DNA of 64,000 nt from Brevibacillus panacihumi (GTDB taxonomy: Bacteria > Bacillota > Bacilli > Brevibacillales > Brevibacillaceae): the NCBI RefSeq assembly GCF_003710985.1, contig NZ_RHHT01000015.1, positions 124,001-188,000 on the forward strand, written 5' to 3'. Positions within the stretch are counted from its first letter, which is position 1, and each line of letters opens with the position of its first letter. Positions 7,369-16,333 of this stretch are shown piece after piece. The position numbers were made by a program, and so were the translations under genes. The notes under the pieces are model-generated. The model ran no database searches, had not been told where the DNA came from, and worked only from the letters and a program-made list of their open reading frames with translations.

Positions 7369-8826
7369 GTGAAATGGACTGATTCTTTTCGAATTGTATG
7401 GCGAAATCTTTGGCGCATGAAGCTGCGTACGGCTCTGACATCCGTCGGGGTCATGATTGGGACGGCGGCCATTGTCGCGATGATTGCCTTGAGTCTGGGA
7501 CTGAAGGATAACGCGGTAAAAAGCCTGGAAAACTTCGGAAATTTAACCGAATTGCCGGTGGAACCGATGTATTGGAATGAGGAACGAAACGAACCAATCC
7601 CGGATGACGAACGGAAAAAGCTGAACATGGCAGCCGTTCAAGAGCTGAAGGCCGTTCCCGGGATCGCTGCGGTCATGCCGATGAAGCGGCTGTACGAACA
7701 AGCCAAGCTGAAAGTAGGCAGGCGCGAAGGCTACGTCGAATTGATCGGTGTAGATGTGCGGGAATCTGCGGATTACCGGAAGAACGATATCGAAAAAGGA
7801 ACTTATCTGAGCGGCTCCCCGCAGGAAATCGTGATCGCCTATGGCGTAGCGCGGGAATTGCGTGATTTGGAGAAGGAAAAAAGGGAAGAAAGACGTCGCA
7901 ATGCAAGCGGCGGGCGGCAAAGCGGAGGCGGAGGTGTGGAATATTGGGGACCTCCACCGGATATGGGAGAAAACCAGCCAACCCTCAACCTCGTCGACAA
8001 GGCGGCAACGCTCATCGTGACGCGAGAGTACCGCGTTGATGACGAACCGAAATATGAGAAAAAAGAAGTGCGGGTGCGCATTGTCGGTCAGCTCATACAG
8101 GCAGAGGGGAATCGGTACCAGGATATGCGCTCGGTATATGCCCCGTTCGAGATGATCAAGGAATTGAATGATTGGGTCATGCGCAGCAGAGGCGATGAGG
8201 GATCTGTCTCGCCTCGCTCCCGAGAGCAGGCCAATCAGCAGAATGAGCTGGTATTCGACCAGATCACAGTCAAGGTCGAATCCCGTGAACAGGTGGAGAG
8301 TGTCGTCAAAGCCCTGAAAGAAAAGGGCTATGAAGTCTGGTCGCCCGCCCGTGAACTGGAGACGATCAACAACTTCTTCTTCGTCATCCAGCTCGTGCTA
8401 GGCGGAATCGCAGCGATCTCCTTGCTCGTCGCGACGATCGGAATCGTCAATACGATGATCATGTCGATTCTTGAGCGGACGAAGGAGATCGGGATCATGA
8501 AGGTAATTGGAGCGACCGTGTTCAACATTCGCTGGCTGTTCCTGATGGAGTCCGGCTTTATCGGACTGATCGGCGGTCTGGCGGGATTGGGAATTGCATG
8601 GGGGGCTGTGGAGCTCGTCAATTTCCTGGGATCCTCCAGTGATGTGATGCAAACCATGGGCATGGGCTTTGGTTCAAGCGAAGAAAGTTCACGCTTGGCC
8701 TACATTCCAAGCTGGCTGGCGCTCTTTGCCATCGGTTTTTCATTTATTATCGGCTTGCTGGCGGGAATTTTCCCGGCAATTCGGGCATCCCGACTCAGTG
8801 CGTTGCAAGCCATTCGATCTGAATAA
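7369..8826 (+). CDS. MacB/FtsX-type ABC permease
   Basis: A 485-residue permease with a GTG start after GAGGTG. It has one N-terminal helix following the short cytoplasmic start (RTALTSVGVMIGTAAIVAMI), a large extracytoplasmic MacB-type domain, and three C-terminal helices of the FtsX domain (about residues 340-485), containing the EIGIMKVIGAT signature. At 485 residues it is longer than the roughly 400 of B. subtilis YknZ. The extra length includes a charged, Gly-rich stretch near residues 165-205 (REERRRNASGGRQSGGGG, then WGPPP). It is co-transcribed with the ATPase upstream, 26 bases away, and the adaptor downstream, 21 bases away. Confidence 0.9.
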   Translation: MKWTDSFRIVWRNLWRMKLRTALTSVGVMIGTAAIVAMIALSLGLKDNAVKSLENFGNLTELPVEPMYWNEERNEPIPDDERKKLNMAAVQELKAVPGIAAVMPMKRLYEQAKLKVGRREGYVELIGVDVRESADYRKNDIEKGTYLSGSPQEIVIAYGVARELRDLEKEKREERRRNASGGRQSGGGGVEYWGPPPDMGENQPTLNLVDKAATLIVTREYRVDDEPKYEKKEVRVRIVGQLIQAEGNRYQDMRSVYAPFEMIKELNDWVMRSRGDEGSVSPRSREQANQQNELVFDQITVKVESREQVESVVKALKEKGYEVWSPARELETINNFFFVIQLVLGGIAAISLLVATIGIVNTMIMSILERTKEIGIMKVIGATVFNIRWLFLMESGFIGLIGGLAGLGIAWGAVELVNFLGSSSDVMQTMGMGFGSSEESSRLAYIPSWLALFAIGFSFIIGLLAGIFPAIRASRLSALQAIRSE

Positions 8827-8847
8827 AGAAATGTGGGGAACAATGCG

Positions 8848-10365
8848 ATGAATAAGAAAAAGTGGATCATTACTGCGGCAATTGTGGTATTGCTGGGGGG
8901 AGGAGGCTACTTCGGATACTCTTACCTGAATGCTACCCCGTCAGCAGGGGAGGAACCAGAGATGGAACCACCTTCCTTCCCGACCGTGACAGTAGAACGG
9001 GGAGAAGTGAAAAAGACGATTTTTGCAGGCGGCACTGTCGCTGCCAAGGATCGTGAAGAAGTGAAGCCGGAAGCTGCTGGCAAGATCGAGAAATTACTGG
9101 TCAGCGAAGGGCAAACGGTGAAAAAAGGGGACACTCTATTCACGATTGACAGCACAGATGATTTGCTGAGTGTGCAAAAACAGGAGCTTGCGATTACGCG
9201 GGCCCAGAAAGAATTGAGTGAGATAAAGGATAAAAAGGACCGCATTAACGCTGACAAACCGGGGAAAGTGACCCAAGTGTTGGTAAAAGACGGGGAAACG
9301 GTGACGGAGGACACAATTGTTGCAAAGGTGCTCGATACCGACAGTCTGAAAATTGTCGGCAAATTTACCGCCTATGAAGTCGAGCAGTTCCATGTCGGCC
9401 AAAATGTAAAAGTGTTTATGACAGCCTCCCTCGTGTATTTGGATGGAACGATCACTAAAATTGATATGACAGGTTCCAAAGGCAAGTTGAGCGACGGGGC
9501 GCATGATGTGGAAGTAGTCGTAAAGAAACAAGGAGCCTTGTACCCCGGCGATAAGGGCGTAGTGCAGTATACCAATGAAAAGGGAGTGCTGTTTGCCAGC
9601 CAATCCGCTTCGGAATTTACACTTCCCGAAGAAGAGGAAATCAAAGCAGGCACAAATGGTACTGTCGATGAAGTGCTCATTGAAAAAGACGATGTGGTGA
9701 AAAAAGGACAAATGATTGTCAAGATGGACGTCACCGCAGCAGAACTCGACCTGAAAGATAAAGAGCTGTCGCTTAAGGAATCCTTGCTAGCCTTGGAGCA
9801 AAAGAAACGTGAAATCGCCAAGAAACGTGTGGAAGCGCCAATCAGCGGGGTCATCACCAAGCTGAATGTCAAGGAAGGGGAAACGATAAGCGGTGGTGAA
9901 GCAGTAGCCATCATCATGGATACCTCTTCGGTCTATTTCATGGCAGCTGTAGACGAAATCGACATTCCCGCGATTCAAGTCGGGCAGGCGGTTGAAGTCT
10001 ATGTGACGGCATTCGGAAACCGTCCTTTCCAGGGGAAAGTGGTGGAAGTGCCGAAGGAAGGAACCAAAGAGGATAAGGCAGTTCGCTTCGAGGTAAAAGT
10101 GGAATTAAGCGAATCGTCCGAGATGAAGCACGGCATGACAGGCGACTGCGATATCTTTATCGAGCAGAAGGATAATGTCCTTAGACTGCCGCTCAATGCA
10201 GTCGAAGTCATGGAAGAAGGCAAAGGCAACGTCATGGTCAAAAATCCGGAAAACGGCGAGCCAATGCCAAAAGAAGTAGAGATTGGTGTAGAAGGAGCAG
10301 ACTTCATCGAGATTACAGGAGGATTGCAGGAAGGCGATGAAGTCCTGATGATGGGCGGCATGTAA
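8848..10365 (+). CDS. Membrane-fusion adaptor (HlyD/MacA/YknX-like), apparently duplicated
   Basis: A 505-residue adaptor with an N-terminal membrane anchor (residues about 6-24) and an extracytoplasmic body. Normal Gram-positive adaptors of this type have 370-400 residues. Here there are two sets of lipoyl-like halves. One starts near VSEGQTVKKGDTLF and closes at VLVKDGETVTEDTIV. The other starts near VLIEKDDVVKKGQMIV, has a coiled-coil stretch rich in Leu, Lys and Glu, and closes at KLNVKEGETISGGEAV. Each set is followed by a beta-barrel-like segment. The ATG at 8848 follows GGGG; a GTG at 8833 is less likely. It presumably contacts the MacB-type permease, probably for drug or peptide efflux, substrate unknown. 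Confidence 0.85.
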   Translation: MNKKKWIITAAIVVLLGGGGYFGYSYLNATPSAGEEPEMEPPSFPTVTVERGEVKKTIFAGGTVAAKDREEVKPEAAGKIEKLLVSEGQTVKKGDTLFTIDSTDDLLSVQKQELAITRAQKELSEIKDKKDRINADKPGKVTQVLVKDGETVTEDTIVAKVLDTDSLKIVGKFTAYEVEQFHVGQNVKVFMTASLVYLDGTITKIDMTGSKGKLSDGAHDVEVVVKKQGALYPGDKGVVQYTNEKGVLFASQSASEFTLPEEEEIKAGTNGTVDEVLIEKDDVVKKGQMIVKMDVTAAELDLKDKELSLKESLLALEQKKREIAKKRVEAPISGVITKLNVKEGETISGGEAVAIIMDTSSVYFMAAVDEIDIPAIQVGQAVEVYVTAFGNRPFQGKVVEVPKEGTKEDKAVRFEVKVELSESSEMKHGMTGDCDIFIEQKDNVLRLPLNAVEVMEEGKGNVMVKNPENGEPMPKEVEIGVEGADFIEITGGLQEGDEVLMMGGM

Positions 10366-10384
10366 GGGTAGCAACATAGACAAG

Positions 10385-10429
10385 TATCCCCGGCCTCGCG
10401 TCCATGGAAGCGAGCCGGGGGTATTTTTT
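10385..10429 (+). terminator. Terminator after the efflux operon
   Basis: TCCCCGGC-CTCGC and GCGAGCCGGGGG form a strong stem followed by TATTTTTTG. It may also function for the converging methyltransferase gene. Confidence 0.85.
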
Positions 10430-10440
10430 GTTTTCCTCTT

Positions 10441-11217
10441 TCAACTGTTCTGCTCCGGTTTGCGTGCGATGATGCGAAGACGTTTGTAGTCGACGACCCA
10501 GCCCTTGTCTGAATACAGCGAAGGGCGAACCAATTCCGTGACATGCTCGCAGATCTCTTCCTTTTCAGATGCGTCCATCCCGGCAAAGAAAGGATCGGCA
10601 AAGGAGTCGAGCCAGTGGCGAAGTCCCGAGTCGCCGTCCGGCATTTCTGTAGGACGATCGAAGTGGGAGGCAAGAGTCACACGAAAACCCTTTTGTTCCA
10701 ATAGGCTGGCGTACTCCCCCAGCGAGGGAAAATACCAAGGTGACCGTTCTGCGGCGTCAATCCCTTTTTGGGCTAATACAGTATGCAAGGCGTCGACAAC
10801 GAGACGGCAATTGTCTTTTCCGCCCATTTCGGCAACGAACCTGCCGCCCGGAAGCAAAGCGTGCCAGATGCTATGTACGACTTCTTCCGGCCGTTTCATC
10901 CAATGAAGCGCGGCATTGGAAAAGACTGCGTGGTACGGTTGGTCAGTGCGATACGTGTGGCCGTCTGCTACCTGAAACGATAAATGCGGGTACTTTTTTT
11001 GGGCAGATGCAATCATCTCCGGTGAAAAATCAATTCCGGTCACAATCGCACCGCTACTCGCCAGTTGCTCTGTAAGATCTCCCGTACCGCAGCCGAAATC
11101 CAGGATGCGTTCTCCCGTCAGCGGCTCTAGCCATTCAATCAATCCTCTGCCATAATGAGAGACAAAGTTCATTTTTTCATCGTAAAATGCCGCGTTCCAC
11201 TGTTGGGGTTGACTCAT
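10441..11217 (-). CDS. Class I SAM-dependent methyltransferase
   Basis: A 258-residue methyltransferase. Motif I is ILDFGCGTGDLTEQL near residues 38-52, followed by VTGIDFSPEMI (motif post I) and a VADGHTY loop. FSNAALHWM is the motif typical of trans-aconitate methyltransferase (Tam) and ubiquinone/malonyl-type relatives. Substrate is not readable; trans-aconitate is one candidate. The ribosome site AAAGGAGG lies eight bases before the ATG. It is monocistronic, and the start region is divergent from the large secreted protein gene. Confidence 0.85.
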   Translation of the reverse strand: MSQPQQWNAAFYDEKMNFVSHYGRGLIEWLEPLTGERILDFGCGTGDLTEQLASSGAIVTGIDFSPEMIASAQKKYPHLSFQVADGHTYRTDQPYHAVFSNAALHWMKRPEEVVHSIWHALLPGGRFVAEMGGKDNCRLVVDALHTVLAQKGIDAAERSPWYFPSLGEYASLLEQKGFRVTLASHFDRPTEMPDGDSGLRHWLDSFADPFFAGMDASEKEEICEHVTELVRPSLYSDKGWVVDYKRLRIIARKPEQNS

Positions 11218-11239
11218 GGCGACTCCTCCTTTTCTTATT

Positions 11240-11269
11240 GTTGTATCAGGCTGCGTGCATATTAGTCAA
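11240..11269 (-). promoter_or_regulatory. Candidate promoter of the methyltransferase gene
   Basis: On the minus strand TTGACT (11269-11264), an 18-base spacer and TACAAC (11245-11240) precede the gene by about 22 bases. Confidence 0.45.
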
Positions 11270-11416
11270 ATCTATAAAGATTATAAAGTGTATAGCTTTA
11301 ACCTATACAAAGATGAAATGTCAGGGATTTCCTCTTCGCGAACGCAAGGAAATAATGGGAAATTGTCGAATATACAAGAAACATAATGCTGGGATACAGA
11401 AAGTGAGAGGAAGACT

Positions 11417-13441
11417 GTGAGAAAATGGCTTGCATCCGTGCTTCTGGTATGCCTCGCAACAGGCAGTTATTTTTCAGAAGCCACCGTCTCCCCTGTATTG
11501 GGTGCGACAAAAGCCGTGAACTCGGATCGCTCGGCGACCAAGTCGATTCAGATGCCGGTACACGAACAAATTGTATTTAACGACTATCAGGTAGTAGGCT
11601 TGAGTACCGAGGGCTGGAATTGGGTGAGGAACGATGAATTCATTTTGCCGCCGCAAACGCCATTGGACATTGATGTGATTCAAACTACATACGGCAGTGG
11701 CAAGACTCAAAATAAGATAGACGTACTTCTCGATGGTGCGGCATTGCCGGAGTTTTCGTCGGAAATGTCCGATGATGCATCCACCCTGCGCTGGGAGGTT
11801 CCCCGTTTTACGATACCTTATGAAAAGCTTCCAGCAGGTAACCATACATTAACCTTTATAGGATCTGATGGGTTGGGGGAGAAGAGTACGGTCCATATTC
11901 GCTTTCGTGTGGAGGCGCTCCATTACCCGCTGATTTATCAAGGCAGCAATCCGGTAGGGCAAACGATTCAGAGCGGTTCCCATGAAGCTATTTTTGGTAA
12001 CTACGGCGCGAAGGTGTACAACTCCAATGAAACTGGTTCTTGGAAGCTGACGAACACCAAGAACAGCAGTATGATCAAAGCTGAGACAGGCAACGTCTTC
12101 TCTACGGGGGTACTCATCGCAGGCGACTACGAGCTGTCTTTTATTCCTGATGACCTTAACCAAACGCCGTGGCAAGTAGAATTGCGGGTGGGTCCTCCCA
12201 TTCTATATCTCGGGACGGATGAAAATGGTCAACAGCTTGGCAACAATCAAAAAATCACAGCGGAAAAGGCACCGGGAACAGTTCAGCTATTTTCACCTGC
12301 CCCTGGACGCTGGTGGGTGGATGGCACGGGACAGACATTGGTGAGCGCTCAGCATTTCGAAGTCGTGATCCCGGAGAAGCTGGAGGGGATGACGATGTCC
12401 GTCAACTTTGAGCCGGACCAATCACTGGGGACGGAGAGATCATCCAACAGCATGATCTCGGTTCAAATACAGGTTCCAGGGTCTCCGGCCGGATGTGATG
12501 CCAGCTCCGTACGAGCCACTTTGGATGTCATGGTGCAAAACAACGAAGGTTCGTCTTTGCTAGCAGAGCGGGAAAATTTGTACCCTTCCGATATCACAGT
12601 CAAGGTATATCAGAACCCGATCCATAAAATCTGGGTAACGACAGCAGCAGACTATCTGAAGCATGGGGATGGCGCCAGTGAGGAAGGACCAGGGGTCTGG
12701 GCTGTGGACAATGTAGTCGTGGATAGCGCTTATCTCAATGGGGATCATACAGCGCTGGAATTGTCCCGCTTCAAAGAAGGCCGTCATAAAATCAACTACT
12801 ACAGCAAGGCCAATCCTGAAGTAACCTGGTGCGGGTATATCCAGATCATCGAGGATTCGCCGCCCACTGCTTCTACCCCTACCTGTGATATTGGAGAAAA
12901 TGGAACGGTTCCTCCTTCGACAAAGATGAAGCTCAAAGCCGAATCGGGAAAAGAGTTCGTCGATGGTGACAAAATCACAGTAGAATCCAGCGAGGATCTG
13001 GAAGCCCTGCAGTTACTGGCAGTTCATGTGGAGAATAAGGGGATGAAGAGGGTCAAACGCGAAAAAAATAAAAATGACCGTCGCTTTCTGTACGTCTCCG
13101 ATTTGCAATGGGAATATGGCGTAATTCCGTTTGGTGCCAACTACGAATACGGAGCTGGTCCGATATCGTCGAATAACAAGGTCATCATTAAATATGACGA
13201 TGAGATCATCAAGACGATCAAACCGAAAAGCTCGGAAGACAATGAACCGGGCGGAAGGGAAATACTCGACCTCCCTTCGATCATCGCCAAAGACGGGCGC
13301 AGCGGCGAGTACAAGGTAGAGGTATACAATACCTTGACCTACAGGACGTGCGATATTGTCTCCCGATACAACTCCTATAAAAAATATCTGGAAGACGTCG
13401 ATCAAGAACAAAAACTGGTGCTGACTGTCGAGGTAAAATAA
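11417..13441 (+). CDS. Large secreted protein of unknown function
   Basis: A 674-residue protein with a GTG start after GAGAGG. A signal peptide is visible: a basic start MRKWLAS, hydrophobic core, and a likely cleavage region near SEATVSPVLGA. The mature part is beta-rich with recurring Ig-like units, for example KIDVLLDGAALPEF, then HTLTFIGSDGLGEKSTVHI, then the region around AGDYELSFIPDD, which resemble extracellular beta-sandwich modules. A few cysteines occur (SPAGCDASS, EVTWCGYI, PTCDIGEN, TYRTCDIV) and could form disulfides. No enzyme motif or sortase signal is seen. It stands alone between a methyltransferase and an acetyltransferase gene. It may be a surface or spore-envelope protein, but that is speculation. 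Confidence 0.65.
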   Translation: MRKWLASVLLVCLATGSYFSEATVSPVLGATKAVNSDRSATKSIQMPVHEQIVFNDYQVVGLSTEGWNWVRNDEFILPPQTPLDIDVIQTTYGSGKTQNKIDVLLDGAALPEFSSEMSDDASTLRWEVPRFTIPYEKLPAGNHTLTFIGSDGLGEKSTVHIRFRVEALHYPLIYQGSNPVGQTIQSGSHEAIFGNYGAKVYNSNETGSWKLTNTKNSSMIKAETGNVFSTGVLIAGDYELSFIPDDLNQTPWQVELRVGPPILYLGTDENGQQLGNNQKITAEKAPGTVQLFSPAPGRWWVDGTGQTLVSAQHFEVVIPEKLEGMTMSVNFEPDQSLGTERSSNSMISVQIQVPGSPAGCDASSVRATLDVMVQNNEGSSLLAERENLYPSDITVKVYQNPIHKIWVTTAADYLKHGDGASEEGPGVWAVDNVVVDSAYLNGDHTALELSRFKEGRHKINYYSKANPEVTWCGYIQIIEDSPPTASTPTCDIGENGTVPPSTKMKLKAESGKEFVDGDKITVESSEDLEALQLLAVHVENKGMKRVKREKNKNDRRFLYVSDLQWEYGVIPFGANYEYGAGPISSNNKVIIKYDDEIIKTIKPKSSEDNEPGGREILDLPSIIAKDGRSGEYKVEVYNTLTYRTCDIVSRYNSYKKYLEDVDQEQKLVLTVEVK

Positions 13442-13453
13442 CAGGGTACAGCA

Positions 13454-13500
13454 GGGGCTGACCGAAGAGTAGAGGAAACTACTTGAGGGTCAGCCCTTTT
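13454..13500. terminator. Terminator after the secreted protein gene
   Basis: GGGCTGACC pairs with GGTCAGCCC and TTTT follows. It lies between converging genes. Confidence 0.75.
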
Positions 13501-13509
13501 CCATTTCAC

Positions 13510-14070
13510 TCATAAAGGAGGCAGTTCATCCTCGCGTGTGAGGGCGAAGATCAGATGGTCCTCCCATACTCCGTTAATCTGCAAATAACGCTTGGAAAGC
13601 CCCTCATGGCGAAAACCGTTTTTCTCCAAAACACGGATAGAAGCCAGGTTGCGCGGCATTACCCCTGCTTGTACACGATGCAGGTTTATACGAGAAGAAA
13701 AAGCATATCGGACGACCAAGCCGACGGCGGTCGAGGTATAGCCCATGCCATTATGCTTTTGGTCGAGAAAGTAACCGAGTGTCGCGTTCTGCCAAGCACC
13801 GCGTACGATGTTGGACAATGCAATGCGGCCGATCATCGTGTCGCCCTTTTGAAGAAAGATTCCGAACGCGTAGCCCCTGTCTTCCTCTGCATCCCGCTCC
13901 GCTTGCTTTAACTGCTGGATTTGTCCTTTCAAGGTAAGATGGGATGCGGGGCGAATCGGTTCAAAAGGCTGCAAAAAATCGTGGTTTCGGAGCCGTATCG
14001 AAAGCATTTCCGAAGCGTCATGCACACCAAGCGGACGCAGATACAGCCCTTTGTGTCGAAGGGATTGCAT
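13510..14070 (-). CDS. RimJ-like GNAT N-acetyltransferase
   Basis: A protein of about 186 residues of the RimJ/RimL type, which acetylates protein N-termini or small amines using acetyl-CoA. The N-terminal LYLRPLGVHDASEML and the C-terminal NLASIRVLEKNGFRHEG block, which is the acetyl-CoA-binding and last-helix motif of this group, are clear; the P-loop-like stretch is HNGMGYTSTAV. The ATG at 14070 is chosen because GAAAGGAGATC precedes it; an upstream extension to 14115 lacks a site. Substrate unknown. It is a single gene, separated by about 108 bases from the lysR-type gene upstream. Confidence 0.85.
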   Translation of the reverse strand: MQSLRHKGLYLRPLGVHDASEMLSIRLRNHDFLQPFEPIRPASHLTLKGQIQQLKQAERDAEEDRGYAFGIFLQKGDTMIGRIALSNIVRGAWQNATLGYFLDQKHNGMGYTSTAVGLVVRYAFSSRINLHRVQAGVMPRNLASIRVLEKNGFRHEGLSKRYLQINGVWEDHLIFALTREDELPPL

Positions 14071-14178
14071 CGACGATCTCCTTTCATTCTCAGACTTGGA
14101 ACGAAAGTGTACCACATCTTCCCATTCTATGTAAGTGGGAATCTGCAGTGAAAAGCTCTTCTGTCGGGATCATCAAAA

Positions 14179-15057
14179 TCATTGATTTACTCCTATAAAG
14201 CGATCCTTCGTGTAGCTTTGACCATGCAAAATAAACTCCGCAGCCATCGGGGATACGCATTGACTGTTGCGGATGGCAATCACAAGCTCCCGGGTAATTT
14301 TCGGTCGCAGGGGAATGGAGACCACCTTTGGCAAAACCTCTGGAATATACAGCTGTGGCAATATTGTCACCCCAACCCACTCTTGGACCATGGCCAAAAT
14401 CGTCGAGGCATCCCGGACTTCAAAGGTAACATTCGACTGCAGGCCGTTTTCCTGCAGCAGCTTCTTGATGCAGTCATCCTTCGGCATGATAAAGCAGTTG
14501 TTTTTGATGTGGGAAAAGCTGAGGAAAGGCTCATCCTTAAGCGGGTGCTCCTCGGGAACGAAGACCATCATCTCGTCGCTGGTCAGCGGGAAGGTGGTCA
14601 TGTCTTTTTCCGGAGAGGTGGTAAAGCTCACATCGACCACGGAGCTCGTGATCCAACTATTGACCTCTTCATACTCTCCTTCAAATAGCACGATTTCCAC
14701 CTGGGGAAACCGTTTGCGAAACGAACCGATCAATCCGGGCAAAATTTTGTTGGACACGCTGTGAATGGAACCGATGCGCAAGGTGCCCGTCTCTACCCCT
14801 CGGGCAGCGGAAGCTTCCTCCTTCATGCATGAAGTGAGACGCAAAATCTCGCGGGCATGCCGGAGCATCCGTTCACCAATGCTGGTCGGCGCAACCCCGT
14901 TTCGGCTTCGGTGGAAAAGGGGAACACCGAGGTCGTCCTCCAGGCTGCGAATCATTTGCGAGACGGCCGATTGGGTGAATCCCAGCGCTTCTGCCGCCCG
15001 TGTGATGTGCCGGGTTTCGGCAACGGCGATGAAGACCTGCAACTGTCCCAATGTCAT
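14179..15057 (-). CDS. LysR-family transcriptional regulator
   Basis: A LysR regulator of about 292 residues. The N-terminal winged helix-turn-helix starts MTLGQLQVFIAVAETRHI and includes AAEALGFTQSAVSQMIRSLE. An effector-binding domain follows from about residue 90 (TGTLRIGSIHSV). The start at 15057 has GGAGGGG six bases upstream and is preferred over 15075. It diverges from the SagB-type oxidoreductase gene across a 125-base region containing two palindromes, the usual layout for a LysR protein controlling its neighbour. The effector is unknown. Confidence 0.9.
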   Translation of the reverse strand: MTLGQLQVFIAVAETRHITRAAEALGFTQSAVSQMIRSLEDDLGVPLFHRSRNGVAPTSIGERMLRHAREILRLTSCMKEEASAARGVETGTLRIGSIHSVSNKILPGLIGSFRKRFPQVEIVLFEGEYEEVNSWITSSVVDVSFTTSPEKDMTTFPLTSDEMMVFVPEEHPLKDEPFLSFSHIKNNCFIMPKDDCIKKLLQENGLQSNVTFEVRDASTILAMVQEWVGVTILPQLYIPEVLPKVVSIPLRPKITRELVIAIRNSQCVSPMAAEFILHGQSYTKDRFIGVNQ

Positions 15058-15073
15058 AAGCTCCCCTCCAATC

Positions 15074-15125
15074 ATTAGTGTATTCTAATGAATGTTATTA
15101 TAAGGGATAATTTTACTAATAGTAA
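15074..15125. promoter_or_regulatory. Candidate LysR operators in the divergent gap
   Basis: Two dyads are visible: ATTAG-N6-CTAAT at 15074-15089 and TTACTA-A-TAGTAA at 15113-15125. Their half-sites are related (TTAG/CTAA and ACTA/TAGT). They sit between the regulator gene and the SagB-type gene, and are about 38 bases apart. Confidence 0.5.
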
Positions 15126-15182
15126 TCCTTGGATTTATACTTGCCTTGATCGAGGAAAAAGATAGATCAGGAGGATGAATCG

Positions 15183-15965
15183 ATGCACCCGGAATGGCAA
15201 AAAATCAGCAACGATTTTATTAAAGCGACATCTTACGCAATTGGCGATCTGGAGGAAGGGTGGGCTGCCAAGTACGACTTTGCCAATAGACCGCCGACGT
15301 ATTTGCGATATGAGGAGGCGCTCGTTCGCATTCCTTTGGGAAAACCGGACTTTTCAGCAAGTCCTCCGCTTTGGGAGCTTCTGCAGCAACGACGTTCCCG
15401 AAGGAATTTTCTCAAAACCCCAATGACGCTGAACGAGCTGAACGTCTTGCTGTGGGCAACACAAGGGATTACGGCCGATATGGGCGACTACCAGATTCGC
15501 ACCGTCTCATCAGCAGGAGCACTCTATCCGATTGAGACGTTCATGCTGATCAACAATGTGGAGGGACTGGCAAGCGGTCTCTACCACCTCGATGTGGAGC
15601 AATGGTGCCTGGAGGGTCTGAAGCTGGAGGACGTTACCGAAATCGCCTATCGGTTTACGGAGAATCAGGAAATGACACGCAGAAGCGCAGTCAACTTCGT
15701 CTGGACGGCGGTTGTGGAACGCACCCGCTCCAAATACAAGGAGCGAGCTTACCGGTATATCTGGTGGGATGTGGGACATGTTGCCCAGAACCTGCACATT
15801 GCGGCCAATGCGCTCGGCCTTGGCGTGTGCACCATCGGTCATTGGTTTGACAAAGAAATGAACGAGTATCTTGGCATCGACGGCACTGAGCACCTGTCAG
15901 TGCTGATGGCGTCTGTAGGAAAAGTGGAGGGGAAAGACTGGCTGCATGACCGCCGTCCAAGTTAA
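15183..15965 (+). CDS. SagB/ThcOx-family nitroreductase-like oxidoreductase
   Basis: A 260-residue flavin-dependent enzyme of the nitroreductase superfamily. The block RRSRRNF is the FMN phosphate-binding motif. SSAGALYPIETFMLIN is characteristic of the SagB type. GHVAQNLHIAANALGLGVCTIGHW follows near the C-terminus. SagB proteins oxidise thiazolines or oxazolines in peptide natural products, but no YcaO cyclodehydratase, precursor peptide or E1-like gene lies nearby. A stand-alone reductase role is therefore equally possible. The ribosome site is AGGAGGATGA before the ATG. It is divergently transcribed from the LysR gene that probably controls it. Confidence 0.85.
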   Translation: MHPEWQKISNDFIKATSYAIGDLEEGWAAKYDFANRPPTYLRYEEALVRIPLGKPDFSASPPLWELLQQRRSRRNFLKTPMTLNELNVLLWATQGITADMGDYQIRTVSSAGALYPIETFMLINNVEGLASGLYHLDVEQWCLEGLKLEDVTEIAYRFTENQEMTRRSAVNFVWTAVVERTRSKYKERAYRYIWWDVGHVAQNLHIAANALGLGVCTIGHWFDKEMNEYLGIDGTEHLSVLMASVGKVEGKDWLHDRRPS

Positions 15966-16027
15966 TGAGTAAAAAAGAGGAACAGTGTGACAAGCAATGA
16001 GAAAGCAGTTGCCACCAGCAGACGAAT

Positions 16028-16054
16028 TTGGTAGAGTTAAATGAAATTCAATAA
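16028..16054 (+). promoter_or_regulatory. Candidate promoter of the dap operon
   Basis: TTGGTA followed after 16 bases by AATAAT, just upstream of the lysine riboswitch. The match is modest. Confidence 0.4.
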
Positions 16055-16061
16055 TCGAATC

Positions 16062-16242
16062 TAAATAGAGGTGCGCTGAAGATGAGTAGATCTTTTCGAA
16101 AACTGCCAGGGGGCGGGAAAAGAAGGAAAGGCTGATGCGCCGAAGCTTTTGCCACACCCCTTTAGCGGCAGAGGCTGGGATTGACGTGAATAACCAAAAT
16201 CCTGTCATCTAAGGCCTTGTGCCTTTTGTGGAGTGCTATTTA
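16062..16242 (+). promoter_or_regulatory. Lysine riboswitch (L-box)
   Basis: The P1 helix pairs TAAATAG (16062-16068) with CTATTTA (16236-16242). Conserved core pieces appear in order: AGAGGTGCG with AAGATGAGTAGA, AAAGGCTGATG, CGCCGAAGC, GAGGCTG and TTTGTGGAGTGCTATT. These match the L-box consensus. Lysine binding is expected to favour the terminator hairpin just downstream and reduce expression of the dapH operon, which makes lysine and diaminopimelate. Confidence 0.92.
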
Positions 16243-16266
16243 CGATTTGCTTGCGAGAAATCAAAG

Positions 16267-16301
16267 GCAATGAGATAGCGCATGCACTCATTGCTTTTTT
16301 T
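16267..16301 (+). terminator. Riboswitch-controlled terminator
   Basis: GCAATGAG (16267-16274) pairs with CTCATTGC (16287-16294) and seven Ts follow. It lies between the L-box and dapH and is the expected expression platform. Confidence 0.85.
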
Positions 16302-16333
16302 ACATGCTTTCTAACTAAAGGAGGATTTACCTA

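Noticed and set aside
11417-13441. Sortase-anchored surface protein
   Set aside because: No LPxTG-type signal or C-terminal hydrophobic stretch.
16267-16301. Independent small gene near the L-box
   Set aside because: The hairpin and T-run fit the riboswitch terminator.
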